DNA of 64,000 nucleotides from Phytopseudomonas punonensis (GCF_900142655.1 NZ_FRBQ01000011.1:1-64000); one strand, 5' to 3'; positions 7,479 to 16,360 are shown, numbered from the stretch's first letter. Notes: a model not told the origin generated them from the sequence alone. Numbers and translations: made by a program.

Positions 7479-7960
7479 GGGGTCTTCTTATCCTCGGACG
7501 TCTGCTCAAGCAGTTGCGCCAGACGTTGCTGTTCATCGCTCGACAAACCGGTGGAGACCTCCCCGCCAGCCTTACGGCGGCGCAGGACGATCACTCCGAG
7601 CAGCACGAAGCCACCGACCAGCAGCGCTGCCGGGCCGTACCAGAGCAACAGGGTGCGGCCGGTGACCGGCGGCTTGTAGAGCACGAAGTTGCCATAGCGG
7701 GCGACCAGGTAATCGATGATCTGCGTGTTGCTGTCGCCCGCCTCGAGCATGCGATAGATCTCGGCACGCAGATCCATGGCGATCGGTGCGTCGGAGTCGG
7801 CGATGTTCTGATTCTGGCATTTCGGGCAGCGCAGCTCCTCGGTGAGCTGGCGGTAACGGGCGCGCTCTGCCTCGCTGGCGAACTCGTAGGTGTCGATGGC
7901 CGCGTGGGCGACGCCACCCAGCGCCAGCAGCAGAGCCAGGCCGGTCAGCAGGCGCTTCAT
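7475..7960 (-). CDS. ccmH: Cytochrome c maturation protein CcmH
   Basis: The 161-residue protein has a cleavable signal peptide (MKRLLTGLALLLALGGVAHA), the LRCPKC redox motif (Cys45, Cys48), a helical bundle (IYRMLEAGDSNTQIIDYLVARYG) and a C-terminal membrane anchor (LLLWYGPAALLVGGFVLLGVIVL). It is the short CcmH form, with the TPR part in the separate CcmI. It reduces the haem-binding CXXCH thiols of apocytochrome. A much longer open frame runs upstream, but homology and the ATG at 7960, overlapping the ccmG stop, fix the start. Confidence 0.96.
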   Translation of the reverse strand: MKRLLTGLALLLALGGVAHAAIDTYEFASEAERARYRQLTEELRCPKCQNQNIADSDAPIAMDLRAEIYRMLEAGDSNTQIIDYLVARYGNFVLYKPPVTGRTLLLWYGPAALLVGGFVLLGVIVLRRRKAGGEVSTGLSSDEQQRLAQLLEQTSEDKKTP

Positions 7961-8493
7961 TGGCGCGCCTCGTCGACCATCTGCTGGTACAGCGGCGCCA
8001 GCTTCTCGCGCCAGATCGCCTCGTCTATCACGCCGACGAACTTGTGGCGAATGATGCCCCTGGCGTCGACGAAGAACGTCTCCGGCGCGCCGTACACCCC
8101 GAGATCCAGGCCCAAGGTGCCCTTGGGGTCGCTGATATTGAGCTGGTACGGGTCGTGGAATTCGCTCAGCCATTTCTGCGCGGCCGCGTTGTCGTCCTTG
8201 TAGTTGACGCCATGAATGTTCACGCCCATGGCGGCCAACTTGTTGAGCACCGGATGCTCGACTTTGCAGGCCACGCACCAGGTAGCCCAGACGTTGACCA
8301 GCGAAGGCTTGCCGAGCAGGTTCTCTTGGGTGACCAGCCCATCGCCCTCTACCGCCGGCAACGAGAATGCCGGGAATGGCTTGTCGATCAGCGCCGATGG
8401 CAGCTCGGATGGGTCGAGGAACAGCCCACGGTAAAGAAATACCGCCACGCCGAGAAAGATCACCAGCGGTAGCAACAAGATCAGCCGTCTCAT
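7957..8493 (-). CDS. ccmG: Thiol:disulfide interchange protein CcmG (DsbE)
   Basis: The 178-residue protein has one N-terminal membrane anchor (LILLLPLVIFLGVAVFLYRGL) and a periplasmic thioredoxin domain with the WCVAC active site (Cys73, Cys76) and the cis-Pro region YGAPETFFVD. It passes electrons from CcdA/DsbD to CcmH or apocytochrome c. The start overlaps the ccmF stop and its stop overlaps the ccmH start by ATGA, consistent with coupled translation. Confidence 0.96.
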   Translation of the reverse strand: MRRLILLLPLVIFLGVAVFLYRGLFLDPSELPSALIDKPFPAFSLPAVEGDGLVTQENLLGKPSLVNVWATWCVACKVEHPVLNKLAAMGVNIHGVNYKDDNAAAQKWLSEFHDPYQLNISDPKGTLGLDLGVYGAPETFFVDARGIIRHKFVGVIDEAIWREKLAPLYQQMVDEARQ

Positions 8494-10463
8494 GTACGTG
8501 CCTCCTGCAGGCCCAGCGCATCACGCACGCGGGTTTTGACCTTCATGCGATAGCGCTTGTCGGCGGCAGCGAGAAAGCCGCCGAAGCCCATCATCATCGC
8601 GCCCAGCCAGATCCAGCGCACGAAGGGTTTGATATGGATGCGCACCGCCCAGGCGCCCTGCTCCAGCGGCTCGCCGAGCGCCACGAACAGGTCGCGGGTC
8701 AGCCCGGCGTCGATGCCGGCTTCGGTCATTACCGATTGCTGCACGGTGTACAGGCGTTTTTCCGGGTGCAGCACGGCAATCTGCCGCTCGCCTTCGAAGA
8801 CCCGTACCGTGCCGCGGTCGGAAATGAAGTTCGGCCCTTCGTGATGCGCCGCACCCTCGAACACGAAGCGGTAGCCACCCAGCTCCACTGCCTCGCCAGG
8901 CGCCATGCGCATGTCACGCTCAAAACTGCCGAGGCTGGTGAGGATCACGCCGAGCGCGCACACCGCCAGGCCCAGGTGCGCCAACTGCATGCCCCAGTAG
9001 CTGCGACCAAGGCTGGCCATGCCTTTGAACAGGCCCTTGTGACGGGTCTTATCCTGAATGTCGCGCAGCCCGGCGAGAACCACCCACGCGGCCAGCATGC
9101 AAACACCGAGTACCGCCCAGTGAAAATCGCCCCACAACAGGCTGGCTAGCAACGCCAATACCACGCTGGCGACCAGCACTGGTGTGAGCATGCCGATCAG
9201 CCAGCGCAGCGGCGTGTCCTTCCAGCGCACCAGCACGCCAACCGCGAGCACTGCCATCAGCAAGCCCATCAGGGGTACGAACAGCGCATTGAAATACGGC
9301 GGGCCGACCGACAGCTTGGCGCCGCTCAGGGCGTCGAGCACCAGCGGATAAAGGGTGCCGAGCAGGATCATCGAAGCGGCGACCACCAGAATCAGGTTGT
9401 TGGCCAACAACAGCGTTTCCCGCGACCACAGGCCAAAGCCGACCTGGCTGCGTACCACCGGCGCGCGCAGGGCGAACAGGGTCAGTGAGCCGCCGACCAC
9501 CAGCAGCAGGAAGGCGAGAATGAACACCCCGCGCTCCGGGTCGCTGGCGAACGCGTGTACCGAGGTCAACACGCCGGAGCGCACCAAGAAGGTACCCAGC
9601 AGGCTGAGTGAGAACGCGGCAATGGCGAGCAACACTGTCCAGCTCTTGAATACGCCGCGCTTCTCGGTGACGGCCAGCGAATGGATCAGCGCGGTGCCGA
9701 CCAGCCACGGCATAAACGAGGCGTTTTCCACCGGGTCCCAGAACCACCAGCCGCCCCAGCCCAGTTCGTAATATGCCCACCAGGAACCCAGGGCGATACC
9801 GATGCCGAGAAACGCCCAAGCGACGATGGTCCAGGGCCGCGACCAACGTGCCCAGGCGGCGTCGAGCTTGCCGCCGAGCAGTGCGGCGATGGCGAAAGCG
9901 AAGGCCACCGAAAAACCTACGTAGCCCATGTACAGCATCGGCGGGTGAATGATCAGGCCGAAGTCCTGCAGCAGCGGGTTGAGGTCGCGGCCATCAGCCG
10001 GCACGTTCGGCAGCAGGCGGGTAAACGGGTTGGAGGTGACGATCAGGAACAGCAGAAAGCCAACGCTGATAATGCCCATCACGCCCAGCACGCGGGCGAG
10101 CATTTCCTCGGGCAACTGCCGCGAGAAGATCGCCACGGCAAAGGTCCAGCCACCGAGAATCAGCGCCCAGAGCAGCAGGGAGCCTTCGTGAGCGCCCCAC
10201 ACGGCGCTGAACTTGTAGTACCAGGGCAGTGCGGTGTTGGAGTTCTGCGCCACGTAGGCTACGGAGAAGTCGTCGACCATGAAGGCGTACGTCAGGCAAG
10301 CGAAGGCGAACACCAGAAAAGCGAACTGCCCCCAGGCCGCCGGCTGCGCCAGGCTCATCCACTGACGGTCGCCGCGCCAGGCGCCGATCAGCGGTAGGGT
10401 CGCCTGCACCAGTGCCAGGCACAGAGCCAGAATCATTGCCAAGTGGCCGAGTTCGGGAATCAT
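8490..10463 (-). CDS. ccmF: Cytochrome c haem lyase subunit CcmF
   Basis: The 657-residue protein spans the membrane about 15 times. The Trp-rich haem-handling loop WGGWWFWDPVENASFMPW and the flanking conserved segments WGAHEGSLLLW and FTRL are present, as is the periplasmic domain near the C-terminus (FEGAAHHEGPNF). CcmF takes haem from holo-CcmE and ligates it to apocytochrome with CcmH/I. The length is usual for the family. The ATG at 10463 overlaps the ccmE stop. Confidence 0.97.
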   Translation of the reverse strand: MIPELGHLAMILALCLALVQATLPLIGAWRGDRQWMSLAQPAAWGQFAFLVFAFACLTYAFMVDDFSVAYVAQNSNTALPWYYKFSAVWGAHEGSLLLWALILGGWTFAVAIFSRQLPEEMLARVLGVMGIISVGFLLFLIVTSNPFTRLLPNVPADGRDLNPLLQDFGLIIHPPMLYMGYVGFSVAFAFAIAALLGGKLDAAWARWSRPWTIVAWAFLGIGIALGSWWAYYELGWGGWWFWDPVENASFMPWLVGTALIHSLAVTEKRGVFKSWTVLLAIAAFSLSLLGTFLVRSGVLTSVHAFASDPERGVFILAFLLLVVGGSLTLFALRAPVVRSQVGFGLWSRETLLLANNLILVVAASMILLGTLYPLVLDALSGAKLSVGPPYFNALFVPLMGLLMAVLAVGVLVRWKDTPLRWLIGMLTPVLVASVVLALLASLLWGDFHWAVLGVCMLAAWVVLAGLRDIQDKTRHKGLFKGMASLGRSYWGMQLAHLGLAVCALGVILTSLGSFERDMRMAPGEAVELGGYRFVFEGAAHHEGPNFISDRGTVRVFEGERQIAVLHPEKRLYTVQQSVMTEAGIDAGLTRDLFVALGEPLEQGAWAVRIHIKPFVRWIWLGAMMMGFGGFLAAADKRYRMKVKTRVRDALGLQEART

Positions 10464-10924
10464 TGCTTGGCCTCCCCGGCCTTCCCGTATTGCTTGCTCA
10501 TACCACTCTGTTCCAAAGCCTGCTTGACCTCTGGCGGCATGTAATTTTCGTCGTGCTTGGCCAAGACTTCGTCGGCGAGCAAGATGCCGTTCTCATCGAC
10601 CTTGCCCATTGCGACGATGCCCTGCCCTTCGCGGAACAGATCCGGCAGGATGCCATGGAAGCGAATGGTCACCCGCGCCACATAGTCGGTGACCACGAAA
10701 TCGGTCTGCAACGAATCACCGGAGCGCTTCACCGAACCTTTTTCCACCATGCCGCCGGCGCGGATACGGGTATCGCGCGGTGCTTCGCCGTTGGCGATCT
10801 GCGTCGGTGTGTAGAACAGGTTGATGTTCTGCTGCAGCGCGCTCAGGGCCAGCGCCACGGCGATACCGACGCCGGCCACGATGGCCAGCACGATAAACAG
10901 GCGCTTCTTGCGAACAGCATTCAA
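10460..10924 (-). CDS. ccmE: Haem chaperone CcmE, TTG start
   Basis: The 154-residue protein has an N-terminal anchor (KRLFIVLAIVAGVGIAVALAL) and the OB-fold haem chaperone domain. It ends with the covalent haem site LAKHDENYMPP (His124, Tyr128). The only start that matches the family N-terminus (MNxxRKKRL) is TTG at 10924, with GGGAGGAA about six bases upstream; the nearby ATG is out of frame. The TTG overlaps the ccmD stop codon (TTGA). CcmE carries haem from CcmC to CcmF in the periplasm. Confidence 0.95.
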   Translation of the reverse strand: MNAVRKKRLFIVLAIVAGVGIAVALALSALQQNINLFYTPTQIANGEAPRDTRIRAGGMVEKGSVKRSGDSLQTDFVVTDYVARVTIRFHGILPDLFREGQGIVAMGKVDENGILLADEVLAKHDENYMPPEVKQALEQSGMSKQYGKAGEAKQ

Positions 10925-11097
10925 CGTGATTCCTCCCGGCGCATACGACGCGCCTCATCCTGCAGATAACGGCGCTTGGCCTGCAGCGGTAGCAGCACAT
11001 TGAGCACCAGGACGACCAGGCAGATCCCGTAAGCCGACCAGACATAAGCGCCGTGGTTGCCCATGGCGAAAAAGTCGGCAAATGAAGCAAAACTCAT
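10921..11097 (-). CDS. ccmD: Haem exporter accessory protein CcmD
   Basis: A 58-residue gene. The product begins MSFASFADFFAMGNHGAYVW, has one membrane helix (AYGICLVVLVLNVLLPLQAK) and a basic C-terminal tail (RRYLQDEARRMRREES). This is the usual CcmD layout (FxxMGGHGxYVW). It helps release holo-CcmE from the CcmABC complex. The start overlaps the ccmC stop (ATGA) and the stop overlaps the TTG start of ccmE. Confidence 0.95.
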   Translation of the reverse strand: MSFASFADFFAMGNHGAYVWSAYGICLVVLVLNVLLPLQAKRRYLQDEARRMRREESR

Positions 11098-11861
11098 CGT
11101 TTACCCTCCACCAGCGCGCGGACTTCGGTTTTCACCCAGCTGCTGCGCGCTTCACGGCGCAGCACTTCGAGGCGCATGCGCATCAGCAGCACCGCGGCGA
11201 AAAAGCAGTAGAAGCCCAGCACCATGATCAGCAGCGGCAGCCACATCTGCACCGGCATCGCTGGTTTTTCGATCACGCTGAAAGTGGCCGGCTGATGCAG
11301 GGTGTTCCACCACTCCACCGAGTACTTGATGATCGGGATGTTGATCACACCGACCACCGCCAGCACCGCGGTGGCCTTGGCGGCGCTGTCGCGGTTGCTG
11401 ATCGCCTGGCCGAGGGCGATGACGCCGAAGTAGAGGAACAGCAGGATCAGCATCGAGGTCAGGCGCGCATCCCAGATCCAGTAGGTGCCCCAGGTCGGCT
11501 TGCCCCAGATGGCGCCGGTGATCAACGCGATGGCGGTCATCCAGGCGCCAATGGGCGCGGCCTGCTGCAGGGCCACATCGGCCAATTTCATCTTCCACAC
11601 CAGGCGGACCACACCGGCCACGGCGAGCATCACGTAGATCGACTGCGCCAAAAATGCGGCCGGCACGTGGATGTAGATGATCCGAAAGCTGTTGCCCTGC
11701 TGGTAGTCCGGCGGCGCGAAAGCCAGGCCCCAGACCGTGCCCACGACCAACAGCACCGCAGCGGCGACTGCCAGCCCAGGTAGCCAGCGACCGCTGATTT
11801 CGTAGAACCACTTGGGCGAGCCCAGCTTGTGAAACCATGTCCAGTTCATCAGGTCACTCAT
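11094..11861 (-). CDS. ccmC: Haem handling protein CcmC
   Basis: A 255-residue membrane protein with six predicted helices and the Trp-rich motif WGTYWIWDARLTS, which with two flanking His presents haem to CcmE. Conserved blocks IIYIHVPAAFLAQ and HQPATFSV are present. I use the ATG at 11861 (MSDLMNWTWFHKLGSPKWFY), with GGAG close upstream; many homologues start at the internal ATG at 11849 (MNWTWFHK). The frame stays open 44 codons further upstream, but that part has no family similarity. Confidence 0.96.
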   Translation of the reverse strand: MSDLMNWTWFHKLGSPKWFYEISGRWLPGLAVAAAVLLVVGTVWGLAFAPPDYQQGNSFRIIYIHVPAAFLAQSIYVMLAVAGVVRLVWKMKLADVALQQAAPIGAWMTAIALITGAIWGKPTWGTYWIWDARLTSMLILLFLYFGVIALGQAISNRDSAAKATAVLAVVGVINIPIIKYSVEWWNTLHQPATFSVIEKPAMPVQMWLPLLIMVLGFYCFFAAVLLMRMRLEVLRREARSSWVKTEVRALVEGKR

Positions 11862-11908
11862 CATTCTCCGAGGTAAGGGCCGGCGGCCATCCCCGGTAGC
11901 ACGTTCAA

Positions 11909-12580
11909 TCACTCGCTGACGCTGATACTCAGGCCGGCGGCAATGGCGAAGGGTGTCAGGGTTACCGTCAGGGCGGTGAGGCTGGCCAGCCACAACAAAT
12001 GGCCGGCCACAGGCAACCCTTGCAGACTCGCCTGCAAGGCTCCGCTGCCAAGAATCAGCACCGGGATGTACAAAGGCAGAATAAGTAGCGCCAGCAGCAG
12101 CCCGCCGCGCTTGAGCCCAACCGTGAGGGCGGCGCCGATAGCGCCCAGCAAACTGAGGACTGGCGTGCCGAGCAACAGGGATGCGAGCAGCACCGGCAGG
12201 CAGCGCCCTGGCAGCCCAAGCATCAACGCCAGCAACGGGGAAAGCAGCACCAGCGCCAGGCCGGAAAAAAGCCAGTGGGCCGAGACCTTAGCGAGCACCA
12301 GCAGCGGCAGCGGGTGGGAGGACAGCACCCATTGTTCGAGGGAGCCATCTTCGAAGTCGCTACGAAACAGGCCGTCGAGGGAAAGCAGCACCGCTAGCAG
12401 CGCCGCGACCCACACCAGGCCGGGCGAGAGGCTCTGCAGCAATTGCGTTTGCGGGCCGACGGCCAGTGGAAACAGGGCGATGACGATAGCGAAAAACACC
12501 AGTGGATTGGCCAGCTCTGCAGGGCGCCGACACAGCAGTCGCGCCTCGCGCATGACCAGCAGCATAAACACGCTATTCAT
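11909..12580 (-). CDS. ccmB: Haem exporter permease CcmB
   Basis: A 223-residue protein with six predicted membrane helices and the conserved N-terminal segment RRPAELANPLVFF and the cytoplasmic loop LDGLFRSDFEDGSLEQW, typical of CcmB. It is the permease of the CcmAB ABC transporter, which with CcmC and CcmD releases holo-CcmE. The start overlaps the ccmA stop. The gap to ccmC is 47 nt, the only spacing in the operon that is not an overlap. Confidence 0.96.
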   Translation of the reverse strand: MNSVFMLLVMREARLLCRRPAELANPLVFFAIVIALFPLAVGPQTQLLQSLSPGLVWVAALLAVLLSLDGLFRSDFEDGSLEQWVLSSHPLPLLVLAKVSAHWLFSGLALVLLSPLLALMLGLPGRCLPVLLASLLLGTPVLSLLGAIGAALTVGLKRGGLLLALLILPLYIPVLILGSGALQASLQGLPVAGHLLWLASLTALTVTLTPFAIAAGLSISVSE

Positions 12581-13212
12581 GCGGCATGCTGTCCCAGATC
12601 AAGATCGCGATAGCCATCGGGCATGCAGCTCAACGAATGGTGTGTGGTCAGGATCACCAGACCGCCGCTCCGGCAATGCGCGGCTAGATGCTCCTCGAGC
12701 TGGCTGACGGCGTGCTTGTCGAGAGCCGTGAATGGCTCGTCGAGAATCCACAACGGCGGGCTATCGAGATAGAGCCGCGCCAATGCAACGCGCCGCTGCT
12801 GGCCGGCTGAAAGCGTGTGACAGGGCACGTCTTCGAAGCCGCGCAACCCGATCGCCTCCAGGGCTCCCCAGATTTGTTCGCGGCTCGCCGGACGATGCAG
12901 AGCGCACAACCAGGCGAGGTTTTCTTCGGCGCTTAACAGCCCCTTGATGCCGGCGGCATGGCCGATCCACAGCAGGTCATTCGCCAAGTCGCCATTGCGG
13001 CTGGCAAGCGGCTTGCCCTGCAAACGAATTTGCCCGGAAGTGGGCTGTCTCAATCCGGCGAGTACGCGCAGCAGGCTGGTTTTGCCGCTGCCATTGGGCC
13101 CGGAAACCTGCAGCATATGTCCGGCATCCAGGCTGATGTCGAGGTTCTCGAACAGCAGGCGCCAGTCCCGCTCGCAAGACAGCGCAGTTGCTTCGAGAAA
13201 GGGACTGCTCAC
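12577..13212 (-). CDS. ccmA: Haem exporter ATP-binding protein CcmA
   Basis: The 211-residue ABC ATPase has Walker A GPNGSGKT (38-45), the signature LSAGQQRRVALARL and Walker B LWILDEP, with the switch His in TTHHS. It powers the CcmABCD complex. The start is GTG at 13212; its ribosome binding site is weak. It is the first gene of the ccm operon. The FliK-like gene is transcribed away from it across a 130-base shared promoter region. Confidence 0.96.
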   Translation of the reverse strand: MSSPFLEATALSCERDWRLLFENLDISLDAGHMLQVSGPNGSGKTSLLRVLAGLRQPTSGQIRLQGKPLASRNGDLANDLLWIGHAAGIKGLLSAEENLAWLCALHRPASREQIWGALEAIGLRGFEDVPCHTLSAGQQRRVALARLYLDSPPLWILDEPFTALDKHAVSQLEEHLAAHCRSGGLVILTTHHSLSCMPDGYRDLDLGQHAA

Positions 13213-13342
13213 AACGCGGGCACCTGGTTCAAGTCGAGACGATTGTGGCCGCTATACTCTTGCGGACGTTCGGATTGGCCGCGAGTATACATGCCCGCCC
13301 TGCTCACCCGCAGCGTGCTTCGGGCCCAGAGTATGAGACTTA

Positions 13343-14890
13343 ATGACCGAGATCAGTGGATCGCGCCCTATTTCACCAACACCTGCGGCGAGCAGACCGG
13401 TAGTTAATGCCGCCGACCTGGCGGTAAAGCTGCTCAAGCCTCTCGAAGGCCTGATGGTCACCGGCGAAAATGCCAAGGCCGAGGTGCTCGCGTCCAAAGA
13501 GGTTGCACAGAACTTTCAGCTGATGCTGCGCCTGACCCTCGACGGCGGGCGCCAAGCCACCGTGCAAGCACAGAGCCCGCAGCCAATAGCCCAAGGCACC
13601 GCGCTGGCTGTCACTGCCCTGTCCGATACCCGTCTGGCGCTGGCTGTTCTAGCCGGTGGCAACAAGCCGCTGACCAGTATCGATCTCGAGCAACTGCCTA
13701 TCGGCACCCTGCTGCAGGGTAAAGTTATGTCCCGTGAAGCATTGCCGCTGCAAGTTGCCCAGACGACGGTCTACAAGGTGCTGGTCAACTTGCTCAACAC
13801 TCAATTGGCCGGCAGCAAACTCAGTCTGGAAACCAGCCTCGAGTTGCCTTTGGGCAGCCTGCTCAGTGCGCGAGTGCAGAGTGATCAATCCCTCTCCTTC
13901 CTGCCGCTCAGCGGCCGCCTCGATCAACTCGCCCTGCTCCAGCAACTGGGCAATCAGCAAAGCCGTCAGGGCTCTCTTGAGGGTTTGATGTCCGCCCTCA
14001 AAGGCATGGGTGACCAGAGCGGCCTGCCGGACGGCCTCAAAGGCAGCATCGACAAACTGCTGGCTGGGCTGCCCACCGGCGAGCAACTGAGCAATGGCAA
14101 GAGCCTGATGAAGGCCCTGGAAAACAGCGGGCTGTTTCTCGAGAGCAAACTGCTGGCAGGCCAGACTGGCGGACTGGGCACCGACACCAAAGCCAACCTG
14201 CTGCGTCTGGTGAGTCAGTTGCTGCCTTTGCTGCCTGGCGCCACGCCTCTGGCAGCGGCGACCGCCTCGGCCACCGCCATGACGCAGGCACTGCCGGCGT
14301 TCGCCCGCAATATGCTGGGCAACATTGGCCAGAGCAGCGGCCGTCAACAGGCCACAGGCTTTCCTCTGCCAAGCCGCCTGCTGCAATCGCTGGACGAAGA
14401 AGCTGACCTTGAGGGACTACTGAAGCTCGCGGCTGCAGCCATCTCGCGCCTGCAAACGCACCAGCTGTCCAGCCTGTCGCAGAGCCAGATCGGGCCTGAG
14501 GGCCAGCTACTCACCACCTGGCAAATGGAAGTGCCAATGCGCAACCAACACGAACTGGTGCCGCTGCAGGTGAAGATTCAACATGAAGAGCCGGCGGCGT
14601 CTGGCAAACAGGATCCCAAGGAGGCGCTCTGGCGTATCGACCTGGCGTTTGATCTGGATCCGCTCGGCCCGCTACAGGTACAAGCGCAACTGGCTCACGG
14701 CAGCCTGTCCAGCCAGCTTTGGGCCGAGCGATCCAGCACTGCTGGCTTGATCGACCGCGAACTGGGCAACCTGCGCGAGCGTCTGGTCGCTGCCGGCCTT
14801 ACCGTTGGCGACCTGGTGTGCAGCCAGGGCACGCCACCACAAGGTCCGAAAACCTCACTGGAACAACGCTGGGTCGATGAAACCGCATGA
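13343..14890 (+). CDS. FliK-like hook-length control protein (second FliK)
   Basis: The 515-residue protein has no signal peptide. It is Leu/Gln/Ser-rich through the long middle part and ends in a domain like the FliK C-terminus: LAFDLDPLGPLQVQAQLAHGSLSSQLWAERSSTAGLIDRELGNLR with the usual pattern of substrate-specificity-switch domains (LxLxPLGxLxVxxxL...). The canonical fliK is at 36164-37441, so this is a second FliK-type protein. Its stop overlaps the start of the FlhB-like gene (ATGA), which makes a linked pair. A similar arrangement (YlqG/YlqH) exists in Bacillus. The role here is inferred. Confidence 0.8.
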   Translation: MTEISGSRPISPTPAASRPVVNAADLAVKLLKPLEGLMVTGENAKAEVLASKEVAQNFQLMLRLTLDGGRQATVQAQSPQPIAQGTALAVTALSDTRLALAVLAGGNKPLTSIDLEQLPIGTLLQGKVMSREALPLQVAQTTVYKVLVNLLNTQLAGSKLSLETSLELPLGSLLSARVQSDQSLSFLPLSGRLDQLALLQQLGNQQSRQGSLEGLMSALKGMGDQSGLPDGLKGSIDKLLAGLPTGEQLSNGKSLMKALENSGLFLESKLLAGQTGGLGTDTKANLLRLVSQLLPLLPGATPLAAATASATAMTQALPAFARNMLGNIGQSSGRQQATGFPLPSRLLQSLDEEADLEGLLKLAAAAISRLQTHQLSSLSQSQIGPEGQLLTTWQMEVPMRNQHELVPLQVKIQHEEPAASGKQDPKEALWRIDLAFDLDPLGPLQVQAQLAHGSLSSQLWAERSSTAGLIDRELGNLRERLVAAGLTVGDLVCSQGTPPQGPKTSLEQRWVDETA

Positions 14891-15228
14891 GCAATAAGCC
14901 CACCCGCCAGGCCATCGCCCTCACCTATGACGGCCAGAACGCGCCCAACCTCAGTGCCAAGGGCGATGACGAGCTGGCCGAAGCGATCCTCGCCATCGCC
15001 CGCGCTCACGATGTGCCGATCTATGAGAACGCCGAACTGGTACGCTTGCTGGCACGACTGGAATTGGGCGAAGCCATCCCCGAACAGCTTTACCGCTGTA
15101 TCGCAGAAATCATCGCATTCGCCTGGTACCTGAAAGGCAAATTCCCCGCGGGCTTCGACCCGCGCGGCAAGCCGAAGGACGGCACGCTGCTGCTCGAAGG
15201 CCCTGCAGGTAAAAACCGTAAGCGTTAG
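14887..15228 (+). CDS. FlhB C-terminal domain homologue (FhlB type)
   Basis: The 113-residue protein aligns with the post-cleavage cytoplasmic part of FlhB: AIALTYDGQNAPNLSAKGDD matches the FlhB segment AVALKYDPATGQAPMLLAKGSD, followed by ARAHDVPIYENAELVRLLARLELGEAIPEQLYRCIAEIIAFAWYLK. The four membrane helices and the NPTH self-cleavage motif of true FlhB are absent. Such proteins can substitute for the FlhB C-domain in export switching in other bacteria. It overlaps the FliK-like gene by 4 nt. Confidence 0.85.
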   Translation: MSNKPTRQAIALTYDGQNAPNLSAKGDDELAEAILAIARAHDVPIYENAELVRLLARLELGEAIPEQLYRCIAEIIAFAWYLKGKFPAGFDPRGKPKDGTLLLEGPAGKNRKR

Positions 15229-15250
15229 ATCACCAGCCGACCGCTGTTGT

Positions 15251-15362
15251 CCCGGGTATCGGTTCGCTTAACGCCGGGCTACAGGTACGGAGCGCGCCCG
15301 CACGAAACTGCCTTGGCCAGGATATCTGCACGTAGCCTGGGTGGAGCGAAGCGATACCCAGG
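15251..15362. repeat. BIME: second copy of the GTAGCCCGGGT-type repeat pair
   Basis: Unit one (15251-15282) runs CCCGGGTATCGGTTCGC to GCCGGGCTAC; unit two (15332-15362) runs GTAGCCTGGGTGGAGCG to ACCCAGG in inverse orientation. The layout matches the copy at 4785-4866. It fills the gap between the convergent FlhB-like and DUF2802 genes. Confidence 0.85.
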
Positions 15363-15391
15363 TGCGAGACTAGAAGGGATAAAAAGAACGC

Positions 15392-15790
15392 TTAGGAGCG
15401 GCGCGCCTGGTGCAGCTTGGCGACCAGTTCCGCTTCGGCCTTGCTGAGGCCACAGGATTGGGTCAGGTCGTCAGCACTGGCGCCCATACCAACCAGGCGC
15501 GCAGCCTGGGTGAACGACAGGCTGGTGGGGTCGCGTTGTTCGATCTGGGTCAGTTTGTCCGGCAACGGCGCCACGGTACGGCGCAGCTCGTGGAGCTCCT
15601 CGCCCATGCGAATGCTGCCGGTCAGGTAGGTGTCCAGCCGCTTGCCGAGCTCGCGGATACGCTGGTCGCGCTGAGCATCGCGCTCGGCCTGCAGTTGACT
15701 GGCCAGGCGCAAGCGCCCTGCGAGCCACACGCAGGTACCCACCAACCCGGCACAGACCAATGCCAGAACTATCAGAGCAGCTTCGAGCAC
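15392..15790 (-). CDS. DUF2802 membrane-anchored protein, end of the chemotaxis operon
   Basis: The 132-residue protein has an N-terminal helix (AALIVLALVCAGLVGTCVWLAG), a coiled-coil stretch (QLQAERDAQRDQRIRELGKRLD) and a C-terminal helical domain with AARLVGMGASADDLTQSCGLSKAEAELVAKLH, the usual DUF2802 pattern resembling a helix-turn-helix. It follows cheW directly in Pseudomonas flagellar clusters. The GTG start lies just after the cheW stop with GGAG inside cheW. No biochemical role is known to me. Confidence 0.85.
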   Translation of the reverse strand: MLEAALIVLALVCAGLVGTCVWLAGRLRLASQLQAERDAQRDQRIRELGKRLDTYLTGSIRMGEELHELRRTVAPLPDKLTQIEQRDPTSLSFTQAARLVGMGASADDLTQSCGLSKAEAELVAKLHQARRS

Positions 15791-15791
15791 G

Positions 15792-16271
15792 TCAGATGCT
15801 CTCCAGCTCCGACCACTCCTCCTCGCTCATCATCTTGTCCAGCTCGACCAGAATCAGCAGTTCGCCGTTCTTGTTGCAGACGCCCTGGATGAACTTGGCC
15901 GACTCGTCGTTACCGACGTTCGGTGCGGTTTCCACTTCGGACTGACGCAGGTAAACCACTTCGGCGACGCTGTCGACCAAGATACCTACGACCTGCTTGT
16001 CCGCCTCGATGATGACGATACGGGTGTTGTCGCTAACGTCGGACGAATCCAGGCCAAAACGCTGACGCGTGTCGATCACGGTGACCACGTTGCCGCGCAG
16101 GTTGATGATCCCCAGCACGTAGCTCGGCGCACCGGGTACCGGAGCGATCTCGGTGTAGCGCAGCACTTCCTGCACCTGCATCACGTTGATGCCGTAGGTT
16201 TCGTTATCCAGACGGAACGTGACCCACTGCAGGATCGGATCTTCAGCGCCTTGTGCAGAGCTTTTCTTCAT
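15792..16271 (-). CDS. cheW: Chemotaxis adaptor CheW
   Basis: A 159-residue CheW domain: WVTFRLDNETYGINVMQVQEVLRYTEIAPVPGAPSYVLGIINLRGNVVTVIDTR, then VGILVDSVAEVVYL. It couples chemoreceptors to the kinase CheA in the polar array. It sits directly downstream of the parP-like gene and upstream of the DUF2802 gene, as in other Pseudomonas. The C-terminus ends MMSEEEWSELESI. Confidence 0.96.
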   Translation of the reverse strand: MKKSSAQGAEDPILQWVTFRLDNETYGINVMQVQEVLRYTEIAPVPGAPSYVLGIINLRGNVVTVIDTRQRFGLDSSDVSDNTRIVIIEADKQVVGILVDSVAEVVYLRQSEVETAPNVGNDESAKFIQGVCNKNGELLILVELDKMMSEEEWSELESI

Positions 16272-16360
16272 GGCCTAGCCTCGTCAATGACCGCGCGTTG
16301 CGGTGCGCGGGAGTCCCGCTATTCAAGTGGTCGCACGTGTTATCGCACGGTCGACCGGTA

